From Corynebacterium sp. (GTDB lineage: Bacteria; Actinomycetota; Actinomycetes; Mycobacteriales; Mycobacteriaceae), in contig JAUMTX010000021.1 of assembly GCA_030530985.1 (NCBI GenBank), positions 1 through 35,407 on the forward strand: a stretch of 35,407 nt of DNA. Direction: 5' to 3'. Positions 8,060-17,500 of this stretch are shown here, one piece after another. Position 1 is the first letter of the stretch. The number at the start of each line of letters is the position of its first letter. Both the position numbers and the translations under genes were made by a program. Below the pieces are notes generated by a model that worked only from the letters and a program-made list of their open reading frames with translations, had not been told where the DNA came from and did no database searches.

Positions 8060-8647
8060 CTACTCAGCCAGCAGAGGGTTCACAATATCAAGAACCTCAT
8101 CGCTGGTGACCTCACGGAGGAAAACAGCGGCTGGGCGGTGCTGCTTATCCAAAATAATCGTGGTAGGCACCACGCTGGCAGGAATACCACCCAGGGCGGC
8201 GGCCGTCTTGAAAGGTGGATCGTAGAGGGAAGGATAGGTCAAACCCGAATCGGTAACAAAATCGCGGGCCACATCCTCCGAATAATCGCGCACATTAATG
8301 CCAAGAACAGTGCCACCGCGGCCACTAATGGCCTCATGGATAGTCTCCATATCATCAGCCTCCGTGCGGCACGGTGCGCACCACTGGCCCCAGGCATTGA
8401 GCACAACAACCTGGCCATCATAGTCGGACAGACTAATGGTCTGGGAAGGATCCATCAAGGACTGGCCCGAAAAAGCCTGCACTGGCTTACGCTCATCAGC
8501 AGAATATTGAATCAGGGTTTGACCACCCGGCGCATAGAAATTAAAGGTTGTGCCCGCACTTGGCTCCGAGGAGGACTGGGAGCAGGCACTCACTGCCAAA
8601 GCCGCCACCGCCAGGGTGGCCGCCAGGCTTTTCTTTACACCGAACAC
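8060..8647 (-). CDS. TlpA/ResA-type thioredoxin-like lipoprotein
   Basis: The 195-residue precursor has a lipobox V-S-A-C with Cys22 as the lipidated residue and a thioredoxin fold with W-C-A-P-C (Cys90 and Cys93). It should sit on the outer face of the membrane and reduce the CXXCH cysteines of apocytochrome c, taking electrons from CcdA, whose gene is next in the operon. The GTG start overlaps the stop of the preceding phosphatase gene by one base (TAGTG), so translation is coupled. It is also the family of generic TlpA/DsbE reductases, but the neighbours favour the cytochrome c role. Confidence 0.88.
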   Translation of the reverse strand: MFGVKKSLAATLAVAALAVSACSQSSSEPSAGTTFNFYAPGGQTLIQYSADERKPVQAFSGQSLMDPSQTISLSDYDGQVVVLNAWGQWCAPCRTEADDMETIHEAISGRGGTVLGINVRDYSEDVARDFVTDSGLTYPSLYDPPFKTAAALGGIPASVVPTTIILDKQHRPAAVFLREVTSDEVLDIVNPLLAE

Positions 8648-9312
8648 TACTTTTCCTTCTTAATCCCGCTTGCTGGCTCGGAATACTCCCAGCCAATTAA
8701 ATCATTACCAGAGTAGATCAAGGAGGTAACACTAGCCAAGTTACACTTGCGCACAGCAGGGTTATGGAAGAAAGGCTTACCGGCCACCAGGCGCTGCACA
8801 CAGACAATCGGCAACTGGTGGGAAACACAAACAGCCTCATGGCCACGGGCCGCATCACGGGCGGCCTCCACTGCCTGCATCATGCGCTCAGCAATCTCCT
8901 CATAGGGCTCACCCCAACTAGGGATGCGCGGATCCTTGAGCAGCGGCCAGCGCTTAGGGTTCCACAGCTGGGAGCGCACACCCTTAATGTGCAGGCCCTC
9001 AAACTGGTTACCCGCCTCCAGGAGGCGCTCATCGGTGTTGATCTCCAAACCCAATTCTGCGGCGAAAGGACGGGCAGTCTCCTGGGCGCGCTGCAGCGGG
9101 GAGGCCACCAGGTAGGTGACATCATGGCTGGCCAAGGAAGCGGCAGTGGCGGCCGCCTGCTTCTGGCCGCGCTTGCTCAGACGATAACCTGGGCGGCGAC
9201 CGTAGAGGATGCGCTCAGGGTTAAAGACCTCACCGTGGCGCACCAGGTGAACAACAGTGCGCTCAGCTGGGGAACTCGTAATATCAGAACTCCTCGTAAT
9301 ATCAGAACTCAT
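8647..9312 (-). CDS. Histidine phosphatase (phosphoglycerate mutase-like) family protein
   Basis: The 221-residue protein has the phosphohistidine motif L-V-R-H-G-E with His26 and a later V-S-H-Q-L-P supplying the second catalytic His. The family includes many phosphatases and cofactor-dependent mutases, so the substrate cannot be told from sequence. Its place between hemL and the thioredoxin lipoprotein matches the order I recall from corynebacteria. The ATG overlaps the hemL stop by one base (TAATG). The first 13 residues contain a doubled S-S-D-I-T-(R/S) peptide that comes from an 18-bp tandem DNA duplication right at the start codon. Confidence 0.85.
   Translation of the reverse strand: MSSDITRSSDITSSPAERTVVHLVRHGEVFNPERILYGRRPGYRLSKRGQKQAAATAASLASHDVTYLVASPLQRAQETARPFAAELGLEINTDERLLEAGNQFEGLHIKGVRSQLWNPKRWPLLKDPRIPSWGEPYEEIAERMMQAVEAARDAARGHEAVCVSHQLPIVCVQRLVAGKPFFHNPAVRKCNLASVTSLIYSGNDLIGWEYSEPASGIKKEK
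9275..9310. repeat. 18-bp perfect tandem duplication at a gene start
   Basis: CTCGTAATATCAGAACTC occurs at 9275-9292 and again at 9293-9310, back to back. It covers codons 1-13 of the histidine phosphatase gene, is in frame (six codons), and looks like a replication-slippage event. Confidence 0.85.
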
Positions 9313-10625
9313 TAGTGCAGGGCCTCCTTGGCGGCACGCGCGGCGGCGTGCATAGCGCGGTCAATCTTTTCAAAATCAGCATCCGTCATGGCGGAAGAAA
9401 CAAACCAGGTCTCATAGGCACTTGGTGGGGCAAAGACACCATGGTCAAGCAGGGCGTGGAAGAAAGCAGGATAGACAGGGGCGGCCTGAACGGCGGCCGA
9501 CATATCCGCAAAATTATGGCCCTCCCCTTCCGCAAAACGGATGGAGAGCATATTGCCGGCGCGCTGCACATGGTGGGCAAGACCAGCGGCATCAAAAGCC
9601 TGGTCAATAATGGCGTGCAGCTGATCCGCATTCTTATCCACCGCGGCATAGACCGCCTCATCGGCGGCTGTGAGGGAGGCAAGACCGGCGGCCACGGCAA
9701 CAGGGTTACCGGACAGGGTGCCCGCCTGGTACACAGGCCCCAGTGGCGCCAGGTGGCTCATAATATCGGCGCGGCCACCAAAAGCTGCGGCCGGCAGACC
9801 ACCGGAAACCACCTTGCCGAAGGTCACCAGGTCACCGGCGACCCCATCAATGCCATACCAGCCCTTTGCGGACACACGGAAACCAGTCATGACCTCATCC
9901 AGGATGAGCAGCGCCCCATTCTCATGGGCAATCTCCTTGAGGGCCTGGTTGAAACCCGCCTGGGGTGCCACAGTGCCCATATTGCCCACAGCTGCCTCAG
10001 TGATAATGCAGGCAATCTGATCCGGATACTGGGCAAAAGCAGCCTTGACGGCATCCAGGTCATTATAGGGAACCACAATGGTATCGGCGGCAATGGTGGA
10101 TGGCACACCCGTCTCATCAGTGGTGGAGGCACCGGCCGAATAGTCCAGCACACCCGAACCAGCACTGACCAGCAAGGAATCCGCATGGCCGTGGTAGCAG
10201 CCCTCAAACTTGAGGATCTTGGATCGCTGGGTGTAACCACGGGCCAGGCGCACCGCACTCATGGTGGCCTCCGTGCCGGAATTCACCAAACGCACCTGTT
10301 CGGCGGCACTGCGGGAAATAATGAGCTCAGCCAGCTCCGTCTCCGCATAGGTGGGCGCACCATAGGAAAGACCACGGGTGGCGGCCTGCTGCACTGCATC
10401 CACCACGGCCGGGTGGGCGTGGCCCATAAGCATTGGACCCCAGGAGCAAATCAAATCCACATACTCATTGCCATCCACATCAACCAGGGTGGAGCCCTTA
10501 GCGGAAGCAATCACACGTGGGCAGCCACCCACGGACCCGAAGGCACGCACAGGGGAATTCACACCACCGGGGGTTACACGGCTGGCCTCTGCCATGAGGT
10601 CGGCGGAACGGGTGGTATTAGTCAT
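9312..10625 (-). CDS. hemL: Glutamate-1-semialdehyde 2,1-aminomutase (HemL)
   Basis: HemL is a PLP enzyme that converts glutamate-1-semialdehyde to 5-aminolevulinate, the second step of the C5 heme route. From the chosen start it has 437 residues, with N-S-G-T-E-A (115-120), D-E-V-M-T-G-F-R (Asp243) and the PLP lysine Lys271 in T-F-G-K-V-V-S-G-G. The ATG at 10625 is preferred over an in-frame TTG at 10646 because GGAAGG lies 7 nt before it. It overlaps the hemY end by 8 bases. Class III aminotransferases are similar, but the motif set and neighbours settle the call. Confidence 0.95.
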   Translation of the reverse strand: MTNTTRSADLMAEASRVTPGGVNSPVRAFGSVGGCPRVIASAKGSTLVDVDGNEYVDLICSWGPMLMGHAHPAVVDAVQQAATRGLSYGAPTYAETELAELIISRSAAEQVRLVNSGTEATMSAVRLARGYTQRSKILKFEGCYHGHADSLLVSAGSGVLDYSAGASTTDETGVPSTIAADTIVVPYNDLDAVKAAFAQYPDQIACIITEAAVGNMGTVAPQAGFNQALKEIAHENGALLILDEVMTGFRVSAKGWYGIDGVAGDLVTFGKVVSGGLPAAAFGGRADIMSHLAPLGPVYQAGTLSGNPVAVAAGLASLTAADEAVYAAVDKNADQLHAIIDQAFDAAGLAHHVQRAGNMLSIRFAEGEGHNFADMSAAVQAAPVYPAFFHALLDHGVFAPPSAYETWFVSSAMTDADFEKIDRAMHAAARAAKEALH

Positions 10626-12060
10626 TATTGGACCTTCCGGTTTCAAAATAGTCGGCTACGCTCTGAGCCAATTCGCGAGTAGAAGCAATAATATCAGGCA
10701 CGCCCACACCGTGTGTCCACGCGCCGGCCACATACATGCCCGGCAACGAGGTTGCAAGCGCCGACTCAATGTCCTTGACACGCTCCTGGTGGCCCGGCGC
10801 GATATGTGGCAAACCGCCATACCAGCGCTGTACGAAAATCTCTGCTGGTTCCGGCACTGTCACGCCCAGCACGGTGGACAAGTCCTCCAGGGCCAGGTCG
10901 ACGAGGGTGTCTTCCTCGGCGCGCACCAGGGCGTCATCGCCCAGGCGACCAAAGCTTACGCGCACCACTGCCCCGCCACGCTCGGCCACATGGGGCCACT
11001 TGCGCGACCAGAAGGTAAAGGCCTTGGCGTGCAGGTCACTCTTGGTGGCCACCAAAATGCCGGAGTTCTGTGGGATAAAGGAGTCATCCGCAAAAGCAAA
11101 GCCCACAACCGCGCTGGATGCAAGGTTAATGCCACCCACTGTGGCGGCCAAGTCCCTATCCACCCCGCGCAGCAGCCCTGCCGCGGTTGGGGCGGGCACG
11201 GCAAGAATGACGGCATCAAAGCGCTCATTATTAATGGACCAAGTCCCATTCGCAGCGCCCTTAGAAGCACCCTTAGTCTCACGCTTAATGGAACTAATGA
11301 AACTATCCACATAGATCTCGGCCCCGGACTGCTCCGCCAGGGCATCATAAAACTCGTGGTAGCCGGTGGCAAAGGTGGCAAAAACTGGGCGCGTGCCCCC
11401 ATTACCGGAGGCTGCCTCGGTGCTAAAACCAGCAACCACGCTGGCCACCGCGCCGGATAGGGTCACAGGCTCACCGGCCTGTGCTGCCTCATCCAGAGCC
11501 TTGGCAAGCTTGGGCACCGTGGCGCGCACGGAGAGATCATCGGCCAAGCAGGAATAGACACCGCCAAGCAGTGGATCCACAAGCTTCTCCACAACCTCAT
11601 CGCCATACCTGCTGCGCACCAGTGCACCAACGCTCATATCCTGACCCGGGGTCCACGAAATAGGCTCGGCGCTTCCCTCGGCAGCAATGCGTGCCACGGT
11701 CTCCGCACTGCAGATGCCCTCCACAGTTTCACCCTTGGCAGGAATACCCATTAGGGTGCCGCGCGGCATGGAGTGCAACGCGCCCTCCGCGTAGACGGCG
11801 GATGGAAGACCGGAAGGATATCGCAGGCTATCGCCCAGGCCCAGCTGCTGAATAAACTCGGTGGCATCCTCACGGCGGGCCAAGTAGGCCTCCGCACCCA
11901 TATCCACTGGGCCGGCCTTAAAAGGAACCGTGCGCAACTTGCCGCCAATGCGATCCTCCGCCTCAAAGACGGTCACCGCAGCCACATTACGCAGCTCATA
12001 GGCGGCCACCAAGCCGGCGAGGCCGGCACCAATAATGGCAACGCGCTTCTTCTCGCTCAC
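10618..12060 (-). CDS. hemY: Coproporphyrinogen III / protoporphyrinogen oxidase (HemY/CgoX)
   Basis: This FAD oxidase has 480 residues, an N-terminal dinucleotide fold with GAGLAG at 11-16 followed by an E-A-x-D-R-I-G-G-K segment, and a C-terminal FAD-binding G-x-x-V-A-G-A-W. In actinobacteria HemY is known to work in the coproporphyrin-dependent branch, oxidising coproporphyrinogen III to coproporphyrin III; sequence alone does not prove which substrate is used. The GTG start has a strong AAAGGAG site. It lies 30 nt after hemE. No ferrochelatase (cpfC) or hemQ gene is in the window, so the last steps must be encoded elsewhere. Confidence 0.92.
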   Translation of the reverse strand: MSEKKRVAIIGAGLAGLVAAYELRNVAAVTVFEAEDRIGGKLRTVPFKAGPVDMGAEAYLARREDATEFIQQLGLGDSLRYPSGLPSAVYAEGALHSMPRGTLMGIPAKGETVEGICSAETVARIAAEGSAEPISWTPGQDMSVGALVRSRYGDEVVEKLVDPLLGGVYSCLADDLSVRATVPKLAKALDEAAQAGEPVTLSGAVASVVAGFSTEAASGNGGTRPVFATFATGYHEFYDALAEQSGAEIYVDSFISSIKRETKGASKGAANGTWSINNERFDAVILAVPAPTAAGLLRGVDRDLAATVGGINLASSAVVGFAFADDSFIPQNSGILVATKSDLHAKAFTFWSRKWPHVAERGGAVVRVSFGRLGDDALVRAEEDTLVDLALEDLSTVLGVTVPEPAEIFVQRWYGGLPHIAPGHQERVKDIESALATSLPGMYVAGAWTHGVGVPDIIASTRELAQSVADYFETGRSNND

Positions 12061-12090
12061 TAATATCTCCTTTACCTAAATGTGGTTCGC

Positions 12091-13140
12091 TTAGATTTCG
12101 TGAATAATCTCCACCGCGCGGGTAATAATCTCCGGCTGGGTGGTGGGCAGCACACCGTGGCCCAGGTTGAAAATATGGCCCAGGGCCGTGCCGGCCTCAA
12201 TGGCGCGGGCAGCCTCGCCCTTAATGCGCTCAATATGCTGGCGCAGAACATCCTCGCCGGCGAAGAAAACAGCCGGGTCCAGATTGCCCTGCAGAACCAT
12301 GGGTTGAGCGGCGCGTGTTGCGGCGACGTCGAGAGGCACACGCCAATCCACGCCAAGAACATCTGGACGGGATTGGCTCATCGCACTGAGCAGCTCACCG
12401 GTGCCCACACCGAAAAGAATCACCGGCACATCCAATTCCGCATGGACACGCTCCACAATCAGGTCAGTATACGGCTTCACGCGGCGCGAATAGGTGGCCG
12501 GATCCAAACAACCCACCCAGGAATCAAAAATCTGAATAATGCTCGCACCACCAGTAACCTGGGCGCGAAGACCAACAAGAACCACCTCAACCAGGGTGCG
12601 CATCAGCTCATCCCAAGCAGGATCATCACTATAAATCAGGGCCTTGGTGTGCTCATGGTTACGGGAAGGACCACCCTCAACCAAATAGCTGGCCAGGGTG
12701 AATGGGGCGCCGGCAAAACCAATCAAAGTCTTGGACTCCGGCAGCTCCCCGCGCACAATGCGGGCCGCCGCAGTAATCGGACCCAGGGCCTCAGCGGCAC
12801 CCGGCAGGGCCTCCTTAATGTGGGCGGCAAAATGGGCAATATCCTGGCTGCTGCGCAGTGGCTTATCCACCACAGGGCCACGGCCCGGAACAATATCCAA
12901 AGCAATCCCCAGGGCCTTTAAGGGCACCACAATATCGGAGAAGAAAATGGCCGCATCCACATTATGGCGGCGCACCGGCTGCAAAGTAATCTCCGCGGCT
13001 AGCTCAGGCATGAAGCAGGAATCCAACATTGGGATTCCCTCACGAACCTCAAGGTATTCGGGCAAAGAACGGCCCGCCTGGCGCATAAACCAAACAGGGG
13101 TGGGTGCCGCAGAATCAACGGCCTGAGCTAGCAAAGACAT
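12091..13140 (-). CDS. hemE: Uroporphyrinogen decarboxylase (HemE)
   Basis: HemE converts uroporphyrinogen III to coproporphyrinogen III. The protein has 349 residues from the ATG at 13140. The signature W-F-M-R-Q-A-G-R-S-L-P-E-Y lies at 17-29 and the catalytic Asp69 is in F-F-S-D-I. A GTG at 13170 would add ten residues that do not look like HemE. A -10 element TAAGAT lies 7 nt before the ATG and there is no Shine-Dalgarno, so the gene is probably leaderless and starts a new transcript (hemE-hemY-hemL and onward) within the cluster. Confidence 0.95.
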   Translation of the reverse strand: MSLLAQAVDSAAPTPVWFMRQAGRSLPEYLEVREGIPMLDSCFMPELAAEITLQPVRRHNVDAAIFFSDIVVPLKALGIALDIVPGRGPVVDKPLRSSQDIAHFAAHIKEALPGAAEALGPITAAARIVRGELPESKTLIGFAGAPFTLASYLVEGGPSRNHEHTKALIYSDDPAWDELMRTLVEVVLVGLRAQVTGGASIIQIFDSWVGCLDPATYSRRVKPYTDLIVERVHAELDVPVILFGVGTGELLSAMSQSRPDVLGVDWRVPLDVAATRAAQPMVLQGNLDPAVFFAGEDVLRQHIERIKGEAARAIEAGTALGHIFNLGHGVLPTTQPEIITRAVEIIHEI

Positions 13141-13147
13141 GCCTACT

Positions 13148-13153
13148 ATCTTA
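13148..13153 (-). promoter_or_regulatory. -10 element of a leaderless hemE promoter
   Basis: TAAGAT on the minus strand is 7 nt upstream of the hemE ATG, in the 73-nt gap after the P-type ATPase homologue. The -35 is weak. The position would put +1 at the start codon. Confidence 0.5.
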
Positions 13154-13213
13154 GCGCAACCGCACGGCACGGCCGATGGCGGTAAACGGGATGGGGAATC
13201 TGCGATTCAGTTT

Positions 13214-15910
13214 TTAAATAGGTTGCTTGCGCCATGGCAGGTCCTCGCGGCCAAAGGCAGCGTATTCCACAACCAGGGAGGCAATAATCATCAGCACCGT
13301 GGCGGCCATTGGGTGAAGCAGACCAAAGGCAGAAAGCCCCACAACAATGCCGTTATAGGCCCAGGTGAAGGAAATATTACGGCGGGCACGCTTATTGGCG
13401 CGGCGGGCCAAAATCATGAGATTCGGGATGGCCATAACATCCTCACTGAGGATCACCACATCGGCATCATCATTTTCCAAATCGGCGGTGCCGCCAATCA
13501 AAATACCAATATCAGCCACGCGCAGACAGTCCGAAATAGAACTATCACCAACCATGGCAACCACATCGCCACCAGCATGGATACTGCGCACCGAGGCCGC
13601 CTTCTTACCCGGGGCAATACCGGCCAGCACCCCGGAAATACCCAGGTTATCAGCAAATCGACGCGCCACCGGATAGGTATCACGCGTAATCATAATCGTG
13701 CGAACACCCAGGTTTTCCACGGCGGCAATGGCATCCAAAGCCTCAGGCTTATTCTTATCCGAAAGAGTAATGACACCACGGGCCACCCCCTTCCAGGAGA
13801 CAATCAGCGGGGTGCCACCAGCAGTGGCCGCAGGCACCAGGCAGGCATCCAACTCAGAAAGGTCACGGGGACGCCAAATGCGGGCGTTGACCTGGACCTT
13901 CTCCAGGTCGCCATCGGAACGCTCCATAGGGATCTCAATAATGCCGCAGAAGGCACCATTCTCATCCACCACAGAATTATGGACCTCAATCCAGGAAGGC
14001 ACAGCCTCACTCTTAGTGCCGGCATCGCGGGCCTCACGGTCGGCGCGCACAATAGCGCGGGACACACTATGGTCCGACTCCATGAGCAGGGCGGCTGCCA
14101 CACGCAACACCAAATCCGGGTTTTCACCCTTGCGGGCCACCACAGTCTTGACCGACATGTCCTCCTCAGTGAGGGTACCCACGCGGTTAAAAATCACGGC
14201 GGTCAAACTATCAATGGTGCGCAGCATATCCGCATTGCGCACAAAGATACCCAGGCGGGCAGCCTTCTCCACACCAAGGCGCATGGTCAGCGAGGTAGAC
14301 AGGGCCAAGGCCACAGGGCACACGGAGGCCAGCACGGCCAGGGCGCAGGCAAAGGCCGTATTGGCATTACCGGAAAGGAACCACCACATGCCGAAGGTGG
14401 AAATAGCCACCGAAATAGTGGCCGGCACCAGGAAGGAGGCAGAACGAATAGCCAACCTGGCATTGTGGTCCTCCTGGTGGGTGGCCTCCTTCAACCAGCG
14501 CTTCATAATCGCAATACGGGTGCGGGAACCCGCGCGGGTCACACGGAGCTTAATCTCCTCATCCAGGTTCACCATGCCGGCAAAAACATGGTTACCCACC
14601 TTGACTTCCTTCATGGACACCGTGGTGAGAATGCCACCCTTGGCGGTGGACTTACCACCAATGACCTCACCATCAGCAGGGATGACCACACCGGCCGGCA
14701 CAACCAAGTCATCGCCGGCACGAATTTCCTTCACAGGAATCTCCATGGTCACCGAACCCGCACCAGTCGGATTCTTACGCACCACAGTCACCATCTTCGG
14801 AATCAGGTGGGCACGGTCCAGCAGCTCAGTGAGCATATGTGGGGTGGTTGCCCGGCGCGACATGAGACGACCAAAAAGCAGCAGCACCGTAATGCCGCAG
14901 GCCACGTCAAGGAAGAGCTCACCATTGGAGACGCGCGCATAGCGCTCCGCCAACCACTGGCCCTGGAAGTGCCAATCCCTATCGCCAGCCGGGGTGATCA
15001 CCAAAGAGGCGGCCGACCACAACCAGGCGGAAATAATCGCAATAGAAGAACTCGCATCCAGGGCGGACATGCCACGGCGCACACCACCAAGGGCGGCACG
15101 GTGGAAAGGCCAAGCACCATAGGTCACCACTGGGATGGACAGGGCCAAACAAACCCACTGCCAGTAGGGGAACTGCAATTCCGTATTGTAGAAAAGCAGC
15201 ATGACCGGCAGGGTGAAGAGAAAACTCACCACAAGGCGCGTGCCGGTGAGCAGCGCACGGGCAGTAAAGAGCACATCCCGTGGGGCGCGCTCCTTATAAA
15301 TATGGTCCTGGTTCAGGAAGCCCGACTTGCGTTGGGCCAGGGACTGCTCCTGCTCCACACGGTCCTGGTGCTTGGCACGCAAACCGCCCAGCAGCAGGTT
15401 GCGGCTATGGCGGTGCTCGCTCATACGGCGGCGACGCTCATAGGTTTCCTGCAACTCGGCCTGGCGGTGCTGGGATGCCGGGGTCAGGTGGGCTTCAATC
15501 TCATAGTTGGCGAAAATCTCACCAACCGCCTCCGGGGTCACATTGGATGGGGCGGTCACCCAAGCAGTCTTGGTGGAAAAAATAATGGTGGCATCCACCG
15601 ACTTGGTATCGCACTCCACCTGGGAGACACCCAAGGATTCAATTTCCTTCTCAATGGTGCGAATAATGCTCGCATCCTTCAAACCCGAAAGATTAAAGGC
15701 ATAGGAAGTGCGCAAAACCGGGGTTTCATCAACCACATGGTCAGGGTTAATACCCGCGGCATGGGCTGCGGTGCGGGCACTATTAATGGCCTCCTGCACC
15801 GAATCCACTACGGCCGTTGTACTGGTGCCAGTACCACCGGTGGTGTTGTCTGTACCGACGCTGTTACCGCTGTTGGCCCGGTCGAAGTCCCCGTTGGCCT
15901 TGGTTGTCAT
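13214..15910 (-). CDS. P-type (P1B-like) ATPase homologue lacking the phosphorylated Asp
   Basis: The 898-residue membrane protein has the P1B layout: a disordered N-terminus, an HMA-like fold (about 66-140) without CXXC, about eight membrane helices (near 219-305, 333-348, 492-535 and 849-885) and a Cys-Pro motif (531-532). Its catalytic signatures are degraded. DKTGT reads NRVGT, with Asn575 (codon at 14186-14188) in place of the phosphorylated Asp. The TGES loop is A-K-G-G near 423-426. TGD is TRD (742-744), GDGxND is G-D-S-S-I-S-D (788-794), and the HP dipeptide is H-S (614-615). The frame is intact and long, so it looks maintained as a pseudo-enzyme rather than decaying. Its start overlaps the upstream membrane-protein stop (ATGA). 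Canonical metal pumping is unlikely; a role in heme or metal handling is inferred from position only. Confidence 0.85.
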   Translation of the reverse strand: MTTKANGDFDRANSGNSVGTDNTTGGTGTSTTAVVDSVQEAINSARTAAHAAGINPDHVVDETPVLRTSYAFNLSGLKDASIIRTIEKEIESLGVSQVECDTKSVDATIIFSTKTAWVTAPSNVTPEAVGEIFANYEIEAHLTPASQHRQAELQETYERRRRMSEHRHSRNLLLGGLRAKHQDRVEQEQSLAQRKSGFLNQDHIYKERAPRDVLFTARALLTGTRLVVSFLFTLPVMLLFYNTELQFPYWQWVCLALSIPVVTYGAWPFHRAALGGVRRGMSALDASSSIAIISAWLWSAASLVITPAGDRDWHFQGQWLAERYARVSNGELFLDVACGITVLLLFGRLMSRRATTPHMLTELLDRAHLIPKMVTVVRKNPTGAGSVTMEIPVKEIRAGDDLVVPAGVVIPADGEVIGGKSTAKGGILTTVSMKEVKVGNHVFAGMVNLDEEIKLRVTRAGSRTRIAIMKRWLKEATHQEDHNARLAIRSASFLVPATISVAISTFGMWWFLSGNANTAFACALAVLASVCPVALALSTSLTMRLGVEKAARLGIFVRNADMLRTIDSLTAVIFNRVGTLTEEDMSVKTVVARKGENPDLVLRVAAALLMESDHSVSRAIVRADREARDAGTKSEAVPSWIEVHNSVVDENGAFCGIIEIPMERSDGDLEKVQVNARIWRPRDLSELDACLVPAATAGGTPLIVSWKGVARGVITLSDKNKPEALDAIAAVENLGVRTIMITRDTYPVARRFADNLGISGVLAGIAPGKKAASVRSIHAGGDVVAMVGDSSISDCLRVADIGILIGGTADLENDDADVVILSEDVMAIPNLMILARRANKRARRNISFTWAYNGIVVGLSAFGLLHPMAATVLMIIASLVVEYAAFGREDLPWRKQPI

Positions 15911-16449
15911 TTCTTACCTATCCACAAAAGTGTTTCTTTTTTACTCAACGCTAGACCAACAAGGATAGCGCCAATGCCGGAAAAAATCTGCGTGCTGCCC
16001 CACAGGAAGTACATCAGGGAAGGCATATTATTGGTCTCAAGGGGGATAAAGACCAGCACACCACGATACAGATAATAGGCGGCCATGAAGGTGACCAAGA
16101 GGCGCGGCCACATGCTGCTTGCCTTGCCCGTGTAGATGCGGCGGGCAGGGATCAAGGCCAAACCAGCCATGAGCAACCAGAAGACCGCCAGGGTCACAGA
16201 CATGGTGATGCTGAGCGCCTCCCAGGTATTATCCCCCAGCATGCGCTCCAGCTGCTCCACCTCAGCGGAGCCCGCAAGGACCTCCTTGACCTCCGCCACA
16301 CGGTATGGGGCGGCCGCCAAATCAATGGCGCGGAAAATAAACTCCAGGCCAAAGAGCATGAGCATCATGTGGTAGACCAACCACACGGAATTCGGGCGCC
16401 CCGAATCCTCCGCAGGGGTGGTGGCGGGCTGCTGGGTATTAATACTCAT
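15907..16449 (-). CDS. Four-helix membrane protein coupled to the ATPase homologue
   Basis: The 180-residue protein has predicted membrane helices near 22-44, 78-100, 113-136 and 142-168, with an outer or inner loop rich in Glu at 50-72. I do not recognise a named family. Corynebacterial heme clusters have, as I recall, a similar hypothetical membrane protein at this place. Its stop overlaps the start of the P-type ATPase homologue by four bases (ATGA), so the two are made together and may form a complex. The ATG follows hemB by 73 nt. Confidence 0.8.
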   Translation of the reverse strand: MSINTQQPATTPAEDSGRPNSVWLVYHMMLMLFGLEFIFRAIDLAAAPYRVAEVKEVLAGSAEVEQLERMLGDNTWEALSITMSVTLAVFWLLMAGLALIPARRIYTGKASSMWPRLLVTFMAAYYLYRGVLVFIPLETNNMPSLMYFLWGSTQIFSGIGAILVGLALSKKETLLWIGKK

Positions 16450-16457
16450 GGGTCTGC

Positions 16458-16463
16458 AATCTA
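16458..16463 (-). promoter_or_regulatory. Weak -10 candidate before the four-helix membrane protein
   Basis: TAGATT on the minus strand lies 8 nt before the ATG at 16449, and no Shine-Dalgarno is visible. The gap after hemB is long enough for a promoter, but the -35 is poor. Confidence 0.28.
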
Positions 16464-16522
16464 GGTAGAAACTACGCGGGGTTGTACGAGGGGTTGAACG
16501 GGCGGGTGAATTCTACATAATT

Positions 16523-17500
16523 CTAGTTGAGTGCGCGCGCCGCTTCCACCGCAAAGTAGGTGAGAATCTGGTCGGCGCCTGCACGCTTAATGGAAATCAG
16601 GGATTCCATCATCACAGCCTGTTCATTAATCCACCCATTGGCACCAGCGGCTTTAATCATGGCGTACTCACCAGAAACCTGGTAGGCGGCCACCGGCACA
16701 GGGCTCATTGCAGCCACCTTGGCCACCACATCCAAATAGGAGCCGGCCGGCTTAACCATCACAAAATCGGCGCCCTCATCAAGGTCGAGTTCCACTTCAA
16801 GGAGGGATTCGCGCACATTGGCCGGGTCCTGCTGGTAGGTGCGGCGGTCCCCCTGCAGGTTGCAGCCCACAGCCTCACGGAAGGGGCCAAAATAGGCCGA
16901 GGCATACTTGGCGGAGTAGGCCATAATCGCCACATCCTCAAAACCGGCGGCATCCAGTTCCTCACGGATGGCGGCAATCTGCCCGTCCATCATGCCCGAA
17001 GGGGAAACAATATGCACACCGGCCTGCGCCTGGGAGACTGCCATCTTGCAGTACAAAGGCAGGGTTTCATCATTCATCACACGCCCCTGCTCATCCAGCA
17101 CACCGCAATGGCCGTGGTCGGTGAATTCATCCAGGCACACATCGGCCATAATCAGAATGCTATCGCCGAAACGCTCACGGGCGGCACGGATGGCACGGTT
17201 CAAAATGCCCTCCGGATCCCAGGCCACACTGCCCTGCGCATCCTTATCCTCATCACGCGGCACGCCAAAGAGGTCAATGCAGCGAATGCCCAGGCTGCGG
17301 GCCTCCTCAATGGCCTCAAGGAGGCTATCAATAGTGTGCTGGTATACGCCCGGCATGGCGCTAATTTCCACGGGCGCACTAATGCCTTCGCGCACAAACA
17401 TGGGCAGAATCAGGTCCTCCGGGCGCAGCACCGTCTCCGCCACCAGCTCACGCATGGCCGCACTCTGACGCATTCGACGTGGACGACGGTTAAGATTCAT
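16523..17500 (-). CDS. hemB: 5-aminolevulinate dehydratase / porphobilinogen synthase (HemB)
   Basis: HemB condenses two 5-aminolevulinate molecules to porphobilinogen. The protein has 325 residues from the ATG at 17500, which has GAGAGG 7 nt upstream; an in-frame TTG at 17515 is less likely. Schiff-base lysines are Lys198 (Y-S-A-K-Y-A-S) and Lys250 (M-V-K-P-A). The metal site reads D-V-C-L-D-E-F-T-D-H-G-H-C-G with Cys122, Asp124 and Cys132, a mixed Cys-Asp-Cys set I also recall from mycobacterial HemB. It overlaps the hemD end by 11 bases. Confidence 0.95.
   Translation of the reverse strand: MNLNRRPRRMRQSAAMRELVAETVLRPEDLILPMFVREGISAPVEISAMPGVYQHTIDSLLEAIEEARSLGIRCIDLFGVPRDEDKDAQGSVAWDPEGILNRAIRAARERFGDSILIMADVCLDEFTDHGHCGVLDEQGRVMNDETLPLYCKMAVSQAQAGVHIVSPSGMMDGQIAAIREELDAAGFEDVAIMAYSAKYASAYFGPFREAVGCNLQGDRRTYQQDPANVRESLLEVELDLDEGADFVMVKPAGSYLDVVAKVAAMSPVPVAAYQVSGEYAMIKAAGANGWINEQAVMMESLISIKRAGADQILTYFAVEAARALN

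Noticed and set aside
10626..10646. TTG start giving HemL seven more residues
   Set aside because: The ATG at 10625 has a good GGAAGG at 7 nt and matches the usual HemL N-terminus.
13139..16075. 978-codon plus-strand open frame opposite the P-type ATPase homologue
   Set aside because: The translation is His/Gly/Arg-rich with no family resemblance. It spans two real minus-strand genes and their junction.
17105..17137. Mixed Cys-Asp-Cys metal site in HemB as a novelty
   Set aside because: I recall the same C-L-D-E-F-T-D-H-G-H-C pattern in mycobacterial HemB, so it is normal for the group.
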